From assembly GCA_944383325.1 (NCBI GenBank), contig CALWPC010000029.1, positions 1 through 48,168 of the forward strand: a stretch of 48,168 bases of DNA, read 5' to 3'. Of this stretch, positions 17,194-26,067 are shown in pieces. Within the stretch, counting starts at the first letter, position 1, and each line of letters opens with the position of its first letter. The position numbers were made by a program, and so were the translations under genes. The notes beneath the pieces are model-generated. The model was not told the origin of the DNA and searched no databases. It was given only the letters and a program-made list of their open reading frames with translations. The stretch is from an uncultured Lachnospiraceae bacterium (lineage in GTDB: Bacteria; Bacillota; Clostridia; Lachnospirales; Lachnospiraceae).

Positions 17194-17863
17194 CACATCT
17201 CCGCCACCTTTCCGTCCTCGATCACCAGAATACGGTCCGCAATCTGCGCAATATCCTCATCATGCGTAATCATCACAAGCGTCTGCCCGTATTTCTCTAC
17301 CGACATTTTTAACAGCCCAACCACCTCTTCACTGCTTCTCGAATCCAGATTTCCCGTAGGTTCATCCGCAAGCAAAACGCCGGCTTAGCCGCAATCGCTC
17401 TGCAGATCGCCACTCTCTGCTGCTGTCCGCCCGAAAGCGTATTTGGCAGATTACGGACTTTTTCCTCAATACCGAGCGTCCTCAAAAGGTCACAAACAAA
17501 CGCCTCGTCTACTTTCCTTCCGTCTAATCCCATCGGCAGTACAATATTTTCCCATACGTTCAGGGACGAAATTAAATTAAAAGACTGAAATACAAAGCCG
17601 ATCTTTCTCCTCCGAAATACTGCAAGCGCATCCTCCTTGTAGGAAAAAATATCTTTGCCGTGTATAAACACTTTGCCTCCCGTAGGTCGGTCCAGTCCTC
17701 CGAGCATATGAAGCAGCGTACTCTTCCCCGAACCTGACTTTCCGATTACCGCCACAAACTCTCCGCGCTTAATTTCAATATTTGCATTATAAACCGCACG
17801 GACTTCATGATCGCCTTCCCCATAATATTTACATAAATTTTGCGTCCTTAACATTGCATCCAT
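17193..17863 (-). pseudogene. ABC transporter ATP-binding protein, frameshifted
   Basis: A LolD/MacB-type ATPase. The first frame has Walker A GKSGSGKS, the Q-loop FVFQSFNL and the signature [10 protein letters not shown], then leaves the family after AIAAKPA. The second frame resumes exactly with [11 protein letters not shown] (Walker B), MITHDED (switch His) and ends AEM. The break maps to a run of four A on the plus strand (17374-17377); a fifth base would restore KPAFLLADEPTG. It is therefore a one-base homopolymer deletion, real or a sequencing error. The start at 17863 follows AAAGGA by about 8 nt; an ATG at 17872 is the alternative. It sits between the kinase and the permease. Confidence 0.88.
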
Positions 17864-17931
17864 TGTACTCATCCTTTCTTTTTATACCATCATCATAACG
17901 ACGAACACTTGCAGGAACCTTTCAAAAAACA

Positions 17932-17962
17932 AAAAAAGCCTTACAGTTTTGTAAGACTTTTT
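17932..17962. terminator. Hairpin terminator between kinase and ABC genes
   Basis: AAAAAGCCTTACA pairs with TGTAAGACTTTTT around a 4-nt loop with one mismatch. It lies 3' of the histidine kinase stop on the minus strand and would separate the regulator-kinase transcript from the ABC genes, or attenuate read-through. Confidence 0.78.
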
Positions 17963-17968
17963 AGCCGG

Positions 17969-19177
17969 TCACTGCGCAAACGGCAGCGCAATCACAAACG
18001 TCGTTCCCTGATTTGTGCTGTCGGCCATAATCATTCCCTGGTGATCCTCTACAATCTTCCTGCTCAGATACAGTCCGACGCCCGCCCCGTCCTGACTCTG
18101 CACTTCCGGACGGCTTCCCCGGTAAAATCTCTGAAAGATTTTATGATATTCACTTTTTTCAATCCCAATACCCTCGTCGCTGATTTGAATTCTGATAAAA
18201 TGGGCTCTCTTTTCCAGGCCAATCGTGACAACTGTATGAGACGGACTATATTTAACCGCATTCTCCAAAATATTGACAATCGCCTCACACATCCACTTTC
18301 GGTCATGCAAAATACGAACGTCCTCCAATCCATTGGCAGTCAGATGAACGGCAATGTGCTTCTGATCCGCTTTGACCCACACCCGGTTGACCGCTTCCAA
18401 TATAGTATCAAACAGCTTTTGCTCCACACGCTTGACCGCAATCATGCCCGTTTCCATTCTGGAAATATTCACCAGTGCATCCACGAGCTGCTGCAGACCA
18501 TCTAACTGCTCTCCCATCCTGCTTTGAAATTCCGCCCTCTCGGCCGCACTCAGATCCTGATTCTCAAAAACTTCAAAACAGGTTTGCAGAGCAGATACCG
18601 GCGTTTTCAGCTGATGGGACAAATCTGTGACAAGCGCCTTTGTCTCCTCCCGTTCGCGGAAAGCCTGTTCTTTCGTCAGCGCAAGATAACCCGCAAGCTC
18701 TTCCAACAATTCTGCAATCGGTCCATCTTCCTCAAAAGAAACAAACTCTGTCTGTCCATCGCGAAGCGCCTGAAGCGCTTCCGCCGCCGAATGCTCCCAC
18801 TGCGTTTTTTCTTTGAAACATTTTCTGCGGCACAAAGCCAACACCGCCACATACCCGGCCGACAGCAACAGGCCTCCTGCCGCAATTTGACAACTGATTG
18901 AAAACCACTCTCTTCCATAAACATTCCGGTTCCATCCGTCATATCCATATTGGCTCAGCATATCCAGTGCTTCCTGAGAAATGGTATCGTTGCTGCCTTT
19001 GAGCGTCGAAAACGTATATTCATCTTCGCTCTCCGCGAGAACCTGTGCAGCCATAGTAAGTTTTTCCTGATACCCCCGATATTGCTGTGCAATCAGCAGA
19101 GCGGCCGCCACCCAAATCACAAGGACTCCCGCCGCCGACATCCAACCGATTGAAAGCTGTTTGCTGAATTGTCTCAC
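17969..19177 (-). CDS. Sensor histidine kinase
   Basis: A 402-aa membrane sensor kinase with TM1 at about 13-31, a short external loop of about 60 residues and TM2 near 92-112. The dimerisation/phosphorylation segment LVTDLSHQLKTPVSALQ carries the active His near 203, and the catalytic domain has the N box NILENAVKYSP, the G1 box ISDEGIGI and the G2 box GAGVGLYLSRKIVEDH. The start is a GTG overlapping the regulator stop by 4 nt (GTGA). The short sensor loop next to an FtsX ABC transporter recalls VncS/BceS-type systems that sense through the transporter; that link is inference. Confidence 0.9.
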   Translation of the reverse strand: MRQFSKQLSIGWMSAAGVLVIWVAAALLIAQQYRGYQEKLTMAAQVLAESEDEYTFSTLKGSNDTISQEALDMLSQYGYDGWNRNVYGREWFSISCQIAAGGLLLSAGYVAVLALCRRKCFKEKTQWEHSAAEALQALRDGQTEFVSFEEDGPIAELLEELAGYLALTKEQAFREREETKALVTDLSHQLKTPVSALQTCFEVFENQDLSAAERAEFQSRMGEQLDGLQQLVDALVNISRMETGMIAVKRVEQKLFDTILEAVNRVWVKADQKHIAVHLTANGLEDVRILHDRKWMCEAIVNILENAVKYSPSHTVVTIGLEKRAHFIRIQISDEGIGIEKSEYHKIFQRFYRGSRPEVQSQDGAGVGLYLSRKIVEDHQGMIMADSTNQGTTFVIALPFAQ

Positions 19178-19863
19178 CTTTTCCTACACTCCTGATTCCA
19201 GACATATCCTAATCCGCGGACATTTTGAATATATTTCGGTCTGGCTGCATCCGGCTCGATTTTCTCCCTCAGACGCCTGATATTGACAGCCACCGTATTG
19301 TCATCCACAAAATTTCCGTCCACATCAAAGATCCGTTCCAAAATCTGCCCCTTTGATAAAATCTGCCGCGGATGTTCTAAAAACAAACAGAGCAATTTCC
19401 ATTCATTTTTGCTGAAAAGTACATCTTTCCGGCCATTGACCGCCTTCATTTCGCGCATATAAAACTGCCATGTCCCGGACTCAATAACCGTTTCAGCCTG
19501 CGTATAATTTCTCTTGAAATAAGCATTGATTTTGAGCGTCAGCACCGACAAACTAAACGGCTTCGTAATGTAATCATCCGCGCCTGCCTCATATCCCAAC
19601 ACCTGATCCATTTCCTGATCCAGTGCCGTCAGACAGAAAACATACACGCTGCTATGCCTGCGCAGCCTGCTGATAAAATCCAGACCGTTTCCGTCGGGAA
19701 GCGTGAGATCGCAAATACACAAATCAATCTCATTGTTTTGAAAGAACATTTCCGCTTCTTCAATCGTTTTCGCAGAAAGCACCTCATAACCTTCTTTTGT
19801 CAGGCTAAACTCAATCCCGCGATTTAGATTTTCCTCGTCTTCCAATAATAAAATCGTTGCCAT
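19174..19863 (-). CDS. OmpR/PhoB-family response regulator
   Basis: A 229-aa regulator. The receiver domain (1-115) has the acidic pair ED near residue 8, the phosphorylated Asp in CICDLTLPDG near 52, the Thr of LTALD and the Lys of YITKPFS near 103. The C-terminal winged helix (about 130-225) ends VRGLGYVWN. The start at 19863 (MATILLLEDEE) was chosen because the receiver fold begins there and AGGGAAG precedes it; a longer in-frame form adds 41 residues with no domain. It is coupled to the kinase gene by a 4-nt overlap. Confidence 0.92.
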   Translation of the reverse strand: MATILLLEDEENLNRGIEFSLTKEGYEVLSAKTIEEAEMFFQNNEIDLCICDLTLPDGNGLDFISRLRRHSSVYVFCLTALDQEMDQVLGYEAGADDYITKPFSLSVLTLKINAYFKRNYTQAETVIESGTWQFYMREMKAVNGRKDVLFSKNEWKLLCLFLEHPRQILSKGQILERIFDVDGNFVDDNTVAVNIRRLREKIEPDAARPKYIQNVRGLGYVWNQECRKR

Positions 19864-20117
19864 CTTCCCTGTCCAAACTCCTTTTGCCTGTCTGTTCCCT
19901 CCGCTTTGCTCTCCGGGTTTTCTGTTGCAAATATGTACGGGTTGCCCATCATTTAAATTATACACGATACTGTCAAGCACTGCCATCCGATATTATATCA
20001 CATCTTCCTGCACCAATCATTGACAACATTGCCTGTCTTAACGCATTGGCACATACATGCCTTGTGATTTCCTTAATATGAAAATTGCCAAAAAAACAAA
20101 ATGTTTTCCAAATACTA

Positions 20118-20146
20118 TTGACAAAAAAGAAATTGTCAACTAAAAT
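20118..20146 (+). promoter_or_regulatory. Consensus promoter of the cysteine operon
   Basis: TTGACA (20118-20123), a 17-nt spacer and TAAAAT (20141-20146) form a strong sigma-A promoter. The predicted start near 20153 falls at the edge of the dyad at 20155-20171, a good place for repression by an Rrf2-type regulator. Confidence 0.87.
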
Positions 20147-20154
20147 ATCACCAA

Positions 20155-20171
20155 CCTACTAGGAAAGTAGG
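20155..20171. promoter_or_regulatory. Putative Rrf2-type operator
   Basis: CCTACT and AGTAGG form a perfect dyad around AGGAA at the predicted transcription start. The CCTACTAGGAA core resembles sites reported for CymR/IscR-like Rrf2 regulators, and the operon encodes an Rrf2 protein. Assignment is inference. Confidence 0.6.
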
Positions 20172-20206
20172 ATTTTATGCAGCGCGACCCTCGTTGGACA
20201 CTGTTA

Positions 20207-20233
20207 TTTCATAGGACGCCATTTCCTATGAAA
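20207..20233. promoter_or_regulatory. Perfect 10-bp inverted repeat in the cysteine operon leader
   Basis: TTTCATAGGA and TCCTATGAAA are perfect inverted copies separated by 7 nt in the 5' untranslated leader, 38 nt before the first start codon. It could be a second operator (sharing the TAGGA element with the upstream dyad) or an RNA hairpin. It lacks a T-tract, so it is not a terminator. Confidence 0.6.
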
Positions 20234-20271
20234 CAACAACTACAAAAACATCTATGATCGGAGGTACATCC

Positions 20272-21579
20272 ATGGCAAGCAATATACACGATTCACAGAA
20301 CTGGAGTTTTGAGACAAAGCAGCTCCACATCGGTCAGGAACAGGCAGACCCGTCCACCGATGCAAGAGCCGTCCCGATTTACGCGAGTACATCATTTGTA
20401 TTCCACAACTCTGCACACGCAGCAGACCGTTTTAGTTTAAAGGATGCCGGAAATATTTATGGAAGGCTGACAAACCCCTCACAGGAAATATTTGAGCGGC
20501 GGATCTGTGCTCTGGAAAACGGCGCGGCAGCGCTTGCCACCGCTTCCGGCGCCGCCGCCATTCACTATGTCATTTCGGCGCTCGCAAAAAGCGGCGAACA
20601 CATTGTTGCATCCAAGACGATTTACGGCGGTACATACAATCTTCTTGCTCACACGCTCCCGCTTTCCTCCAACATTACCACGACCTTTGTGGATCCCGAT
20701 GCGGAAGATGCGTTTGAACATGCAATACAGGAAAACACCAAGGCGATTTTTGTGGAAACACTGGGAAATCCAAACTCCAATCTGGTGGATCTTGAACAGC
20801 TTGCCTCTGTTGCCCACAGGCATCATATCCCGCTTGTCGTCGATTCCACCTTTGCAACGCCCTATCTGATCAGACCCATTGACTACGGCGCAGACATTGT
20901 CATTCACTCCGCCTCAAAATTCATTGGCGGCCACGGCACAGCAATCGGCGGCGTGATTATCGACGGGGGCAAATTTGATTGGAAAGCGTCCGGCAAATAT
21001 CCATGGATCTCCGAACCGAACTCCAGTTATCATGGCCTTGCGTTTTGCGACGCCGCCGGTGCAGCCGCATTTGTGACCTATATCCGCGCGATACTGCTGC
21101 GGGATACCGGCTCGACGCTTTCGCCGTTTCATGCTTTTTTATTTTTACAGGGACTGGAGACCCTTTCGCTCCGAGTGGAGCGCCATGTATTCAACGCTCT
21201 GAAAATTGTGGAGTATCTCCGCGATCATCCGCAGGTGGAAGCCGTCCATCACCCGTCGCTCAATACCGAGCCGAGTCATGCTCTGTATGAAAAATATCTT
21301 CCGAACGGAGGCGGCTCTATATTTACTTTTGAAATTAAGGGCAGCGCAAAGACAGCGCAAACATTTATTGACAACCTCGCTATTTTTTCTCTGCTTGCCA
21401 ACGTGGCGGACGTCAAATCACTGGTCATCCATCCGGCAAGCACCACTCACTCGCAGCTGACTGAGGAAGAGCTGTCCCAACAGGGCATCCGGCCGAACAC
21501 CATCCGGCTTTCTGTCGGAACGGAACATATCAACGATTTAATTGCTGCACTGGACACCGCATTTCAAGCAATCAAATAA
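20272..21579 (+). CDS. O-acetylhomoserine/O-acetylserine sulfhydrylase family enzyme (MetY-like)
   Basis: A 435-aa PLP enzyme of the Cys/Met-metabolism fold. By family it uses O-acetyl-homoserine with sulfide or a thiol to make homocysteine, possibly with cysteine synthase activity. Visible landmarks are [10 protein letters not shown] near residue 40, the PLP-phosphate segment ASGAAAIHY, the GGTYNLL loop, [11 protein letters not shown] with the cofactor Asp, and [10 protein letters not shown] with the Schiff-base Lys near 216. The length (about 430) fits MetY rather than the roughly 390-aa gamma-lyases. The start has GGAGG 7 nt upstream. It is the first gene of the operon with cysK and an Rrf2 regulator. 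Confidence 0.9.
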   Translation: MASNIHDSQNWSFETKQLHIGQEQADPSTDARAVPIYASTSFVFHNSAHAADRFSLKDAGNIYGRLTNPSQEIFERRICALENGAAALATASGAAAIHYVISALAKSGEHIVASKTIYGGTYNLLAHTLPLSSNITTTFVDPDAEDAFEHAIQENTKAIFVETLGNPNSNLVDLEQLASVAHRHHIPLVVDSTFATPYLIRPIDYGADIVIHSASKFIGGHGTAIGGVIIDGGKFDWKASGKYPWISEPNSSYHGLAFCDAAGAAAFVTYIRAILLRDTGSTLSPFHAFLFLQGLETLSLRVERHVFNALKIVEYLRDHPQVEAVHHPSLNTEPSHALYEKYLPNGGGSIFTFEIKGSAKTAQTFIDNLAIFSLLANVADVKSLVIHPASTTHSQLTEEELSQQGIRPNTIRLSVGTEHINDLIAALDTAFQAIK

Positions 21580-21593
21580 AAAAGGAGATGACA

Positions 21594-22529
21594 ATGATGT
21601 CTGCAATTTACACCTCTGCCGATCAGCTGATCGGCAAAACACCGTTACTCGAGCTTACTCATATCGAACAGGAATACAAACTGAACGCAAAACTAATTGC
21701 AAAACTGGAATATTTTAATGTCGCCGGTTCCGTCAAAGACCGCATCGCCAAAGCAATGATTGACGACGCGGAGGCAAAGGGACTTCTGAAACCGGATTCG
21801 GTAATTATTGAACCAACCAGCGGCAATACCGGCATTGGCCTGGCCTCAGTTGCGACCGCCAGGGGGTACCGCATCATCATCGTCATGCCCGAGACTATGT
21901 CCGTCGAACGGAGAAAATTAATGAAGGCCTTCGGCGCCGAGCTGATCCTGACCGACGGGGCGCAGGGCATGAAAGGCGCGATCGCAAAAGCGGAGGAGCT
22001 CGCAAAAGAGATTCCAAACAGCTTTGTCCCCGGTCAGTTTGTCAATCCGGCCAATCCCGCCATGCACAGAAAGACAACCGGCCCTGAAATTTATAAAGAC
22101 ACCGACGGTCAGATCGATCTCTTTGTAGCCGGGGTCGGCACCGGCGGTACCATTACCGGCGTCGGGGAATATTTAAAATCCCAAAATCCCGATATTCAGG
22201 TAGTTGCCGTTGAACCGGCTTCCTCTGCGGTACTGTCTGCGGGCACCGCAGGACCGCATAAAATTCAGGGAATCGGCGCAGGATTTATTCCTGAGGCATT
22301 AAACACCGAAATATATGATGAAATTATTACTGTTGAAAATGAGGACGCGTTTGCAACCGGCAGACTGATCGGCAAAAAGGAGGGCATTCTTGTTGGAATC
22401 TCGTCCGGCGCCGCGGTCTGGGCTGCTGTCGAATTGGCAAAACGCCCCGAAAACAACGGAAAAACGATTGTCGTGCTGCTTCCCGACACCGGCGAGCGCT
22501 ATTTGTCCACCCCTTTATTTTCTGATTAA
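21594..22529 (+). CDS. cysK: Cysteine synthase A (O-acetylserine sulfhydrylase)
   Basis: A 311-aa PLP enzyme that makes L-cysteine from O-acetylserine and sulfide. The Schiff-base Lys is in [11 protein letters not shown] near residue 44, the substrate loop is [11 protein letters not shown] near 71, and the phosphate loop is [12 protein letters not shown] near 178. The C-terminal [10 protein letters not shown] and [12 protein letters not shown] are typical. The start is placed at 21594, 6 nt after GGAG; an ATG at 21588 overlaps the binding site. It follows the MetY-like gene by 14 nt and precedes the Rrf2 gene by 13 nt. Confidence 0.95.
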   Translation: MMSAIYTSADQLIGKTPLLELTHIEQEYKLNAKLIAKLEYFNVAGSVKDRIAKAMIDDAEAKGLLKPDSVIIEPTSGNTGIGLASVATARGYRIIIVMPETMSVERRKLMKAFGAELILTDGAQGMKGAIAKAEELAKEIPNSFVPGQFVNPANPAMHRKTTGPEIYKDTDGQIDLFVAGVGTGGTITGVGEYLKSQNPDIQVVAVEPASSAVLSAGTAGPHKIQGIGAGFIPEALNTEIYDEIITVENEDAFATGRLIGKKEGILVGISSGAAVWAAVELAKRPENNGKTIVVLLPDTGERYLSTPLFSD

Positions 22530-22542
22530 AGGAGGCAGCGCC

Positions 22543-22971
22543 ATGATGATTTCTACACGGGGAAGATATGCGCTCCGGGTTTTAATCGACCTGGCTCTGC
22601 ACCAAAACGGCGCATACATTCCTATGAAAGAGGTTGCCGATCGTCAGGCAATTTCATTGAAATACCTGGAGAAGATTATGCCGATTCTCATAAAAAACAA
22701 ACTGGTTGACGGTATGCACGGCAAAGGCGGCGGGTATCGCCTAAACCGCGCTCCTGACGAATACGTTGTCGGCGATATACTGCGGCTGACCGAAGGCGAC
22801 CTGGCTCCGGTCGCCTGCTTAGGCTGCAATGCCGCGCCATGCGACCGCGCGGCAGAATGTCGCACGCTGCCGATGTGGACACAATTTTACGAATTGACGA
22901 ATCGTTTTTTTGATGGAATTACCATTGCAGATTTTTTGGAAGCCGAAGCCGCAGATAACTATGTGATTTGA
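22543..22971 (+). CDS. Rrf2-family transcriptional regulator (CymR/IscR-like)
   Basis: A 142-aa winged-helix repressor. The N-terminal DNA-binding domain has the family signature STRGRYALRVLIDLA and the KYLEKIMPILIKNKLV helix, with GMHGKGGGYRL forming the wing. Four Cys occur at ACLGCNAAPCDRAAEC (about residues 88-101), the region where IscR binds its 2Fe-2S cluster, so a metal or cluster sensor is plausible, unlike Cys-poor CymR. GGAGG lies 7 nt before the ATG. As the third gene of the cysteine operon it probably controls its own promoter through the dyads at 20155 and/or 20207 (inference). Confidence 0.9.
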   Translation: MMISTRGRYALRVLIDLALHQNGAYIPMKEVADRQAISLKYLEKIMPILIKNKLVDGMHGKGGGYRLNRAPDEYVVGDILRLTEGDLAPVACLGCNAAPCDRAAECRTLPMWTQFYELTNRFFDGITIADFLEAEAADNYVI

Positions 22972-22993
22972 TATGATGGTGGAGGAAACGAGA

Positions 22994-23953
22994 ATGCGCG
23001 TCATAGTAATCGGAGCAGCGGGACACATTGGAACCTATCTGATTCCCATGCTCGTAGACAATGGATATGAAACGACGGCAATTACAAGAACGATGTCACA
23101 GCCTTATGAAGACGCGCCCGCATGGCATAAAGCAGAGCGGGTGTTACTGGACAGGGAAAACGACCCGGATTTTATTCTCAAATTAAAAGAAATGAAACCG
23201 GATATTATTGTCGATCTGGTGAATTTCCGTATCGCAGATACAAAGAAAATAGTAGAAGGGTTTAGAGACACATCGCTGTCCCATTATCTGTACTGCTCTT
23301 CCTGTTGGGCACACGGCATGGCCGAAACCATCCCTTTTGATCCGGATTCGTTGCAAAAAAAGCCGTTAGACCAGTACGGAAAAGATAAATTCGCAAGCGA
23401 GATGTATTTGAAAGAGCAATACCGGCAACACGGCTTTCCCGCAACAATCATTATGCCCGGACAGATTTCCGGACCTGGATGGACCATTATCAATCCCTGG
23501 GGCAATACCTCCCTTCGGGTATTTCAGGACATTGCATACGGCAGGGAAATCGCGCTTCCCAATTTCGGACAGGAAATTTTACACCATGTTCACGGATACG
23601 ACGTCGCACAGATGTTTTTCAGAGCGATTACACACCGAAATCAGACTTTGGGAGAATCCTTTGACGCAGAGGCGGCTACGCATATTACGCTGTACGGATA
23701 TGCGAAGCATATGTATGAGTATTTCGGGCACGAGCCGAAAATCAAATTTCTTCCATGGCCGGATTGGTGCCGGTATGAAGGGAATGCCGAGGAATGTGAC
23801 CACACATATTATCATATTGCCCGCAGCGGCGTATTCAGCATCGAAAAGGCAAAGCGCCTCCTTGCATATCAGCCAAAATATACTTGTATTGAAACGATTG
23901 ATCTGGCAGTAAAAAGTTATGTGGACAGAGGGCTGATCCGCGTTGCCGAGTGA
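22994..23953 (+). CDS. NAD-dependent epimerase/dehydratase family protein (extended SDR)
   Basis: A 319-aa Rossmann-fold protein with the dinucleotide motif GAAGHIGTYL at residues 7-16, a strand ending in SLSHYLYCSSCWAHG near 96-110 and the YGKDK form of the catalytic YxxxK near 132. The closest overall type is the atypical extended SDRs resembling NAD-dependent epimerases. Substrate unknown. The start at 22994 follows GGAGG by 8 nt; upstream in-frame ATGs overlap that site. It lies 22 nt after the Rrf2 gene and may be cotranscribed, but a role in sulfur metabolism is not shown. Confidence 0.82.
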   Translation: MRVIVIGAAGHIGTYLIPMLVDNGYETTAITRTMSQPYEDAPAWHKAERVLLDRENDPDFILKLKEMKPDIIVDLVNFRIADTKKIVEGFRDTSLSHYLYCSSCWAHGMAETIPFDPDSLQKKPLDQYGKDKFASEMYLKEQYRQHGFPATIIMPGQISGPGWTIINPWGNTSLRVFQDIAYGREIALPNFGQEILHHVHGYDVAQMFFRAITHRNQTLGESFDAEAATHITLYGYAKHMYEYFGHEPKIKFLPWPDWCRYEGNAEECDHTYYHIARSGVFSIEKAKRLLAYQPKYTCIETIDLAVKSYVDRGLIRVAE

Positions 23954-23988
23954 GGGAAATATCAAAATGTTATGAAGACGTCCCAAGA

Positions 23989-24138
23989 CTATGCATGCAT
24001 TTTAGCTAAGACCGCTTCAAGCTTTGTGTAAACTTTCAAACTGATGTCATTCAAATACCGAAAACAAACTTGCTCTACTAACATTTGATCGAATATACGA
24101 ATGCATTTGAAGCGGCAATTTTAACTTATCATGCATAG
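23989..24138. repeat. Nested 32-nt imperfect inverted repeat in an AT-rich spacer
   Basis: The 382-nt gap 23954-24335 has no supported gene. It contains arms at 23989-24020 and 24107-24138. The outer 9 bp (CTATGCATG/CATGCATAG) and inner 9 bp (CCGCTTCAA/TTGAAGCGG) match perfectly, with unpaired middles of equal length. It could be a decayed small mobile element or a structured RNA. The rest of the gap is AT-rich with nothing recognisable. Confidence 0.55.
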
Positions 24139-24335
24139 CTTTTCCCTTTTTCCTATAGTAAAGAGCCAAATTAACTCTTGCTATTTTATCTTATATATTA
24201 TACATTATAAACTGAAAATTTTTAGACAATGTTATTTTCATATTTTGTGGCTTGTAAATTTTAACAAAATAATATCTAAATATTTTATACCATTATTGAA
24301 CCACTAGTCTCAAACTATCAAGAAAGTTTTAAAGA

Positions 24336-25172
24336 CTATTCCTTTTTATATTTCTTTAATTGCATAGAATATTTCAATGCGCGATCCACTTCCTGCTCAA
24401 AACAAGCAGTAACATTTGATAATCCCTCTCGATTCCAATAAACACCAATAAGGTATTCTAGGGTCCCACTGTTGCCTGTAACCGGACTATTCGTTATTCC
24501 CAAAATTTCTAACTGCTGTTCAATATAAAACTTACATAAATCCATTAAAATATCTTTTAGGATGTCTTTCTGATTGATGTTCCCATTTCTTCTGATTTCG
24601 CTAGATTGCACTTCATATATTGGCTTCACGAGGCAAATCATCACACCTCGCTCTTTGAGAATATTCTGACATAAAGGCAACGCTTTTTTTAATGATAAAT
24701 AGGACAGATCTAGCGAAATCATATCCGGTCTCGGGTCTAATGTTGTTAATTTATGATCGGATAAATTAGTTTTTTCCAAATTAACTACCCGATCATCATT
24801 CGCCAATTTCCCCGCTAGCTGCCCAAATCCAACATCTACGGAGTAAACTTTTCTAGCCCCATGCTGCAGCCAACAATCGGTAAAACCACCCGTTGACGCT
24901 CCGCAGTCTAATACCACCTGATTCGTCGGGTCGATCTGAAATGTTTTTAACGCTCTCTCTAATTTATATCCACCTTTATTTACATATTGCCTTTTATAAT
25001 ATTCTTTTATCCTGACTACAGAATCTCGCGGAATCTTTTCGCTCAAACTCCAGACCGGTGCATCGTTTATTAAGACTTTTTTCATTAACACCCATGTATT
25101 AGCCTCTTTTTCATCTGTAAACCAATTTTCATATAATAACTTTTCCAAAACTGTACATTTTTTCTTATTCAT
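24336..25172 (-). CDS. TlyA-like S4/FtsJ RNA methyltransferase, second copy
   Basis: A 278-aa protein with an N-terminal S4-type RNA-binding region (about 5-55) and a C-terminal FtsJ/RrmJ methyltransferase. The SAM motif is LDCGASTGGFTD near 92, and the putative KDKE tetrad is intact (Lys in NKGGYKLERAL, Asp in LDLSYLSL, Lys in LVKPIYE, Glu in GNSGTLEYL). TlyA proteins 2'-O-methylate 16S and/or 23S rRNA. The S4 part is diverged. Its start overlaps the end of the first copy by 8 nt, so the two are coupled. The block is clearly AT-richer than its neighbours, suggesting transfer. The hemolysin label sometimes given to the family is not supported here. Confidence 0.82.
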   Translation of the reverse strand: MNKKKCTVLEKLLYENWFTDEKEANTWVLMKKVLINDAPVWSLSEKIPRDSVVRIKEYYKRQYVNKGGYKLERALKTFQIDPTNQVVLDCGASTGGFTDCWLQHGARKVYSVDVGFGQLAGKLANDDRVVNLEKTNLSDHKLTTLDPRPDMISLDLSYLSLKKALPLCQNILKERGVMICLVKPIYEVQSSEIRRNGNINQKDILKDILMDLCKFYIEQQLEILGITNSPVTGNSGTLEYLIGVYWNREGLSNVTACFEQEVDRALKYSMQLKKYKKE

Positions 25173-25953
25173 GATAATGATCCCTTTTTTTCACACAACA
25201 CGCAATGTTTTCGAGTGACAAAATATCACTTTTCTTTTTACCGCCTAATAGCAAATATTCTGTATTCCCAGAGTTTCCTTTGATCGGGGATATAGCGATT
25301 TTATTGATGTATAACCCTTCTTTCTCCATATCCTGAACAAAGAGATACATGGCGTCAATAACATCTTCGTCATATTTTGGTATTCCATTTTTCCCAAGAA
25401 CATCTTTTCCAAGTTCAAATTGCGGCTTAAAAAGCAGCACTGCGCTTCCGTCATACTGAAGATATTTTAAATTGGGCGGTATCACTTTACGCAAAGAAAT
25501 AAACGAGACATCGGCAACAATATAATCCACGGTCTCCTGTATATCCTGTTTTGTAAGATAACGGGCATTTTTTCGCTCTAATACGATCACTCTTGGATCG
25601 ATTCTCAAATTGTAATTTAGAATTCCATAGGCGACATCCACTGCATACACTTTTTCGGCACCATATTGCAATAGACAGTCTGTAAATCCGCCTTCTGATG
25701 TTCCTAAATCAAGTGCGATGCAGCCGGCTATTTTTAATGCAAAACTTTTTATCGCTTTTTCTAACTTATACCCTGACCTTGTGACAAATTTCTTTTGTTT
25801 ATTTTTTATTCTAATTTGATCTTTTTCCTTTATTTTGTATTTTCCCCATATGCAAACTTCATCGTTCACTAATACTTTGCCAGACATAATTAGACCATTT
25901 GCAATAAAATCGCTATAGCCATAATGTTGGCATATAAATTCAATTAAATACAT
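25165..25953 (-). CDS. TlyA-like S4/FtsJ RNA methyltransferase, first copy
   Basis: A 262-aa homologue of the adjacent protein. The S4 domain includes DFIANGLIMSGKVLVNDEV, and the methyltransferase has LDLGTSEGGFTDCLLQYGA plus the four tetrad positions (Lys in SGYKLEKAI, Asp in ADVSFISL, Lys in LFKPQFELG, Glu in GNSGNTEYL). The ATG at 25953 is chosen because AGAGGAG lies 5 nt upstream and the domain starts there; the longer in-frame form adds 30 unrelated residues. The two copies differ clearly in sequence, so this is an old duplication or a paired acquisition rather than a recent tandem copy. Confidence 0.83.
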   Translation of the reverse strand: MYLIEFICQHYGYSDFIANGLIMSGKVLVNDEVCIWGKYKIKEKDQIRIKNKQKKFVTRSGYKLEKAIKSFALKIAGCIALDLGTSEGGFTDCLLQYGAEKVYAVDVAYGILNYNLRIDPRVIVLERKNARYLTKQDIQETVDYIVADVSFISLRKVIPPNLKYLQYDGSAVLLFKPQFELGKDVLGKNGIPKYDEDVIDAMYLFVQDMEKEGLYINKIAISPIKGNSGNTEYLLLGGKKKSDILSLENIACCVKKRDHYHE

Positions 25954-26067
25954 TTCAGCTCCTCTGGTTTGACATATTTGATTTGTATAATATTTACTAG
26001 GCAATGTTGAAATCCAAGACCAACTCATCTCGGATACATGCACATTTTTGCGGCTTCATTCGTTCAT

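Noticed and set aside
20147-20271. T-box or SAM riboswitch ahead of the cysteine operon
   Set aside because: The leader is short, lacks a T-box core (TGGNACCGCG) and shows no terminator-antiterminator pair. Only two simple dyads are visible.
24336-25953. Hemolysin function for the TlyA-like proteins
   Set aside because: The name is historical. The sequence shows RNA-binding and methyltransferase motifs, not a pore-forming toxin.
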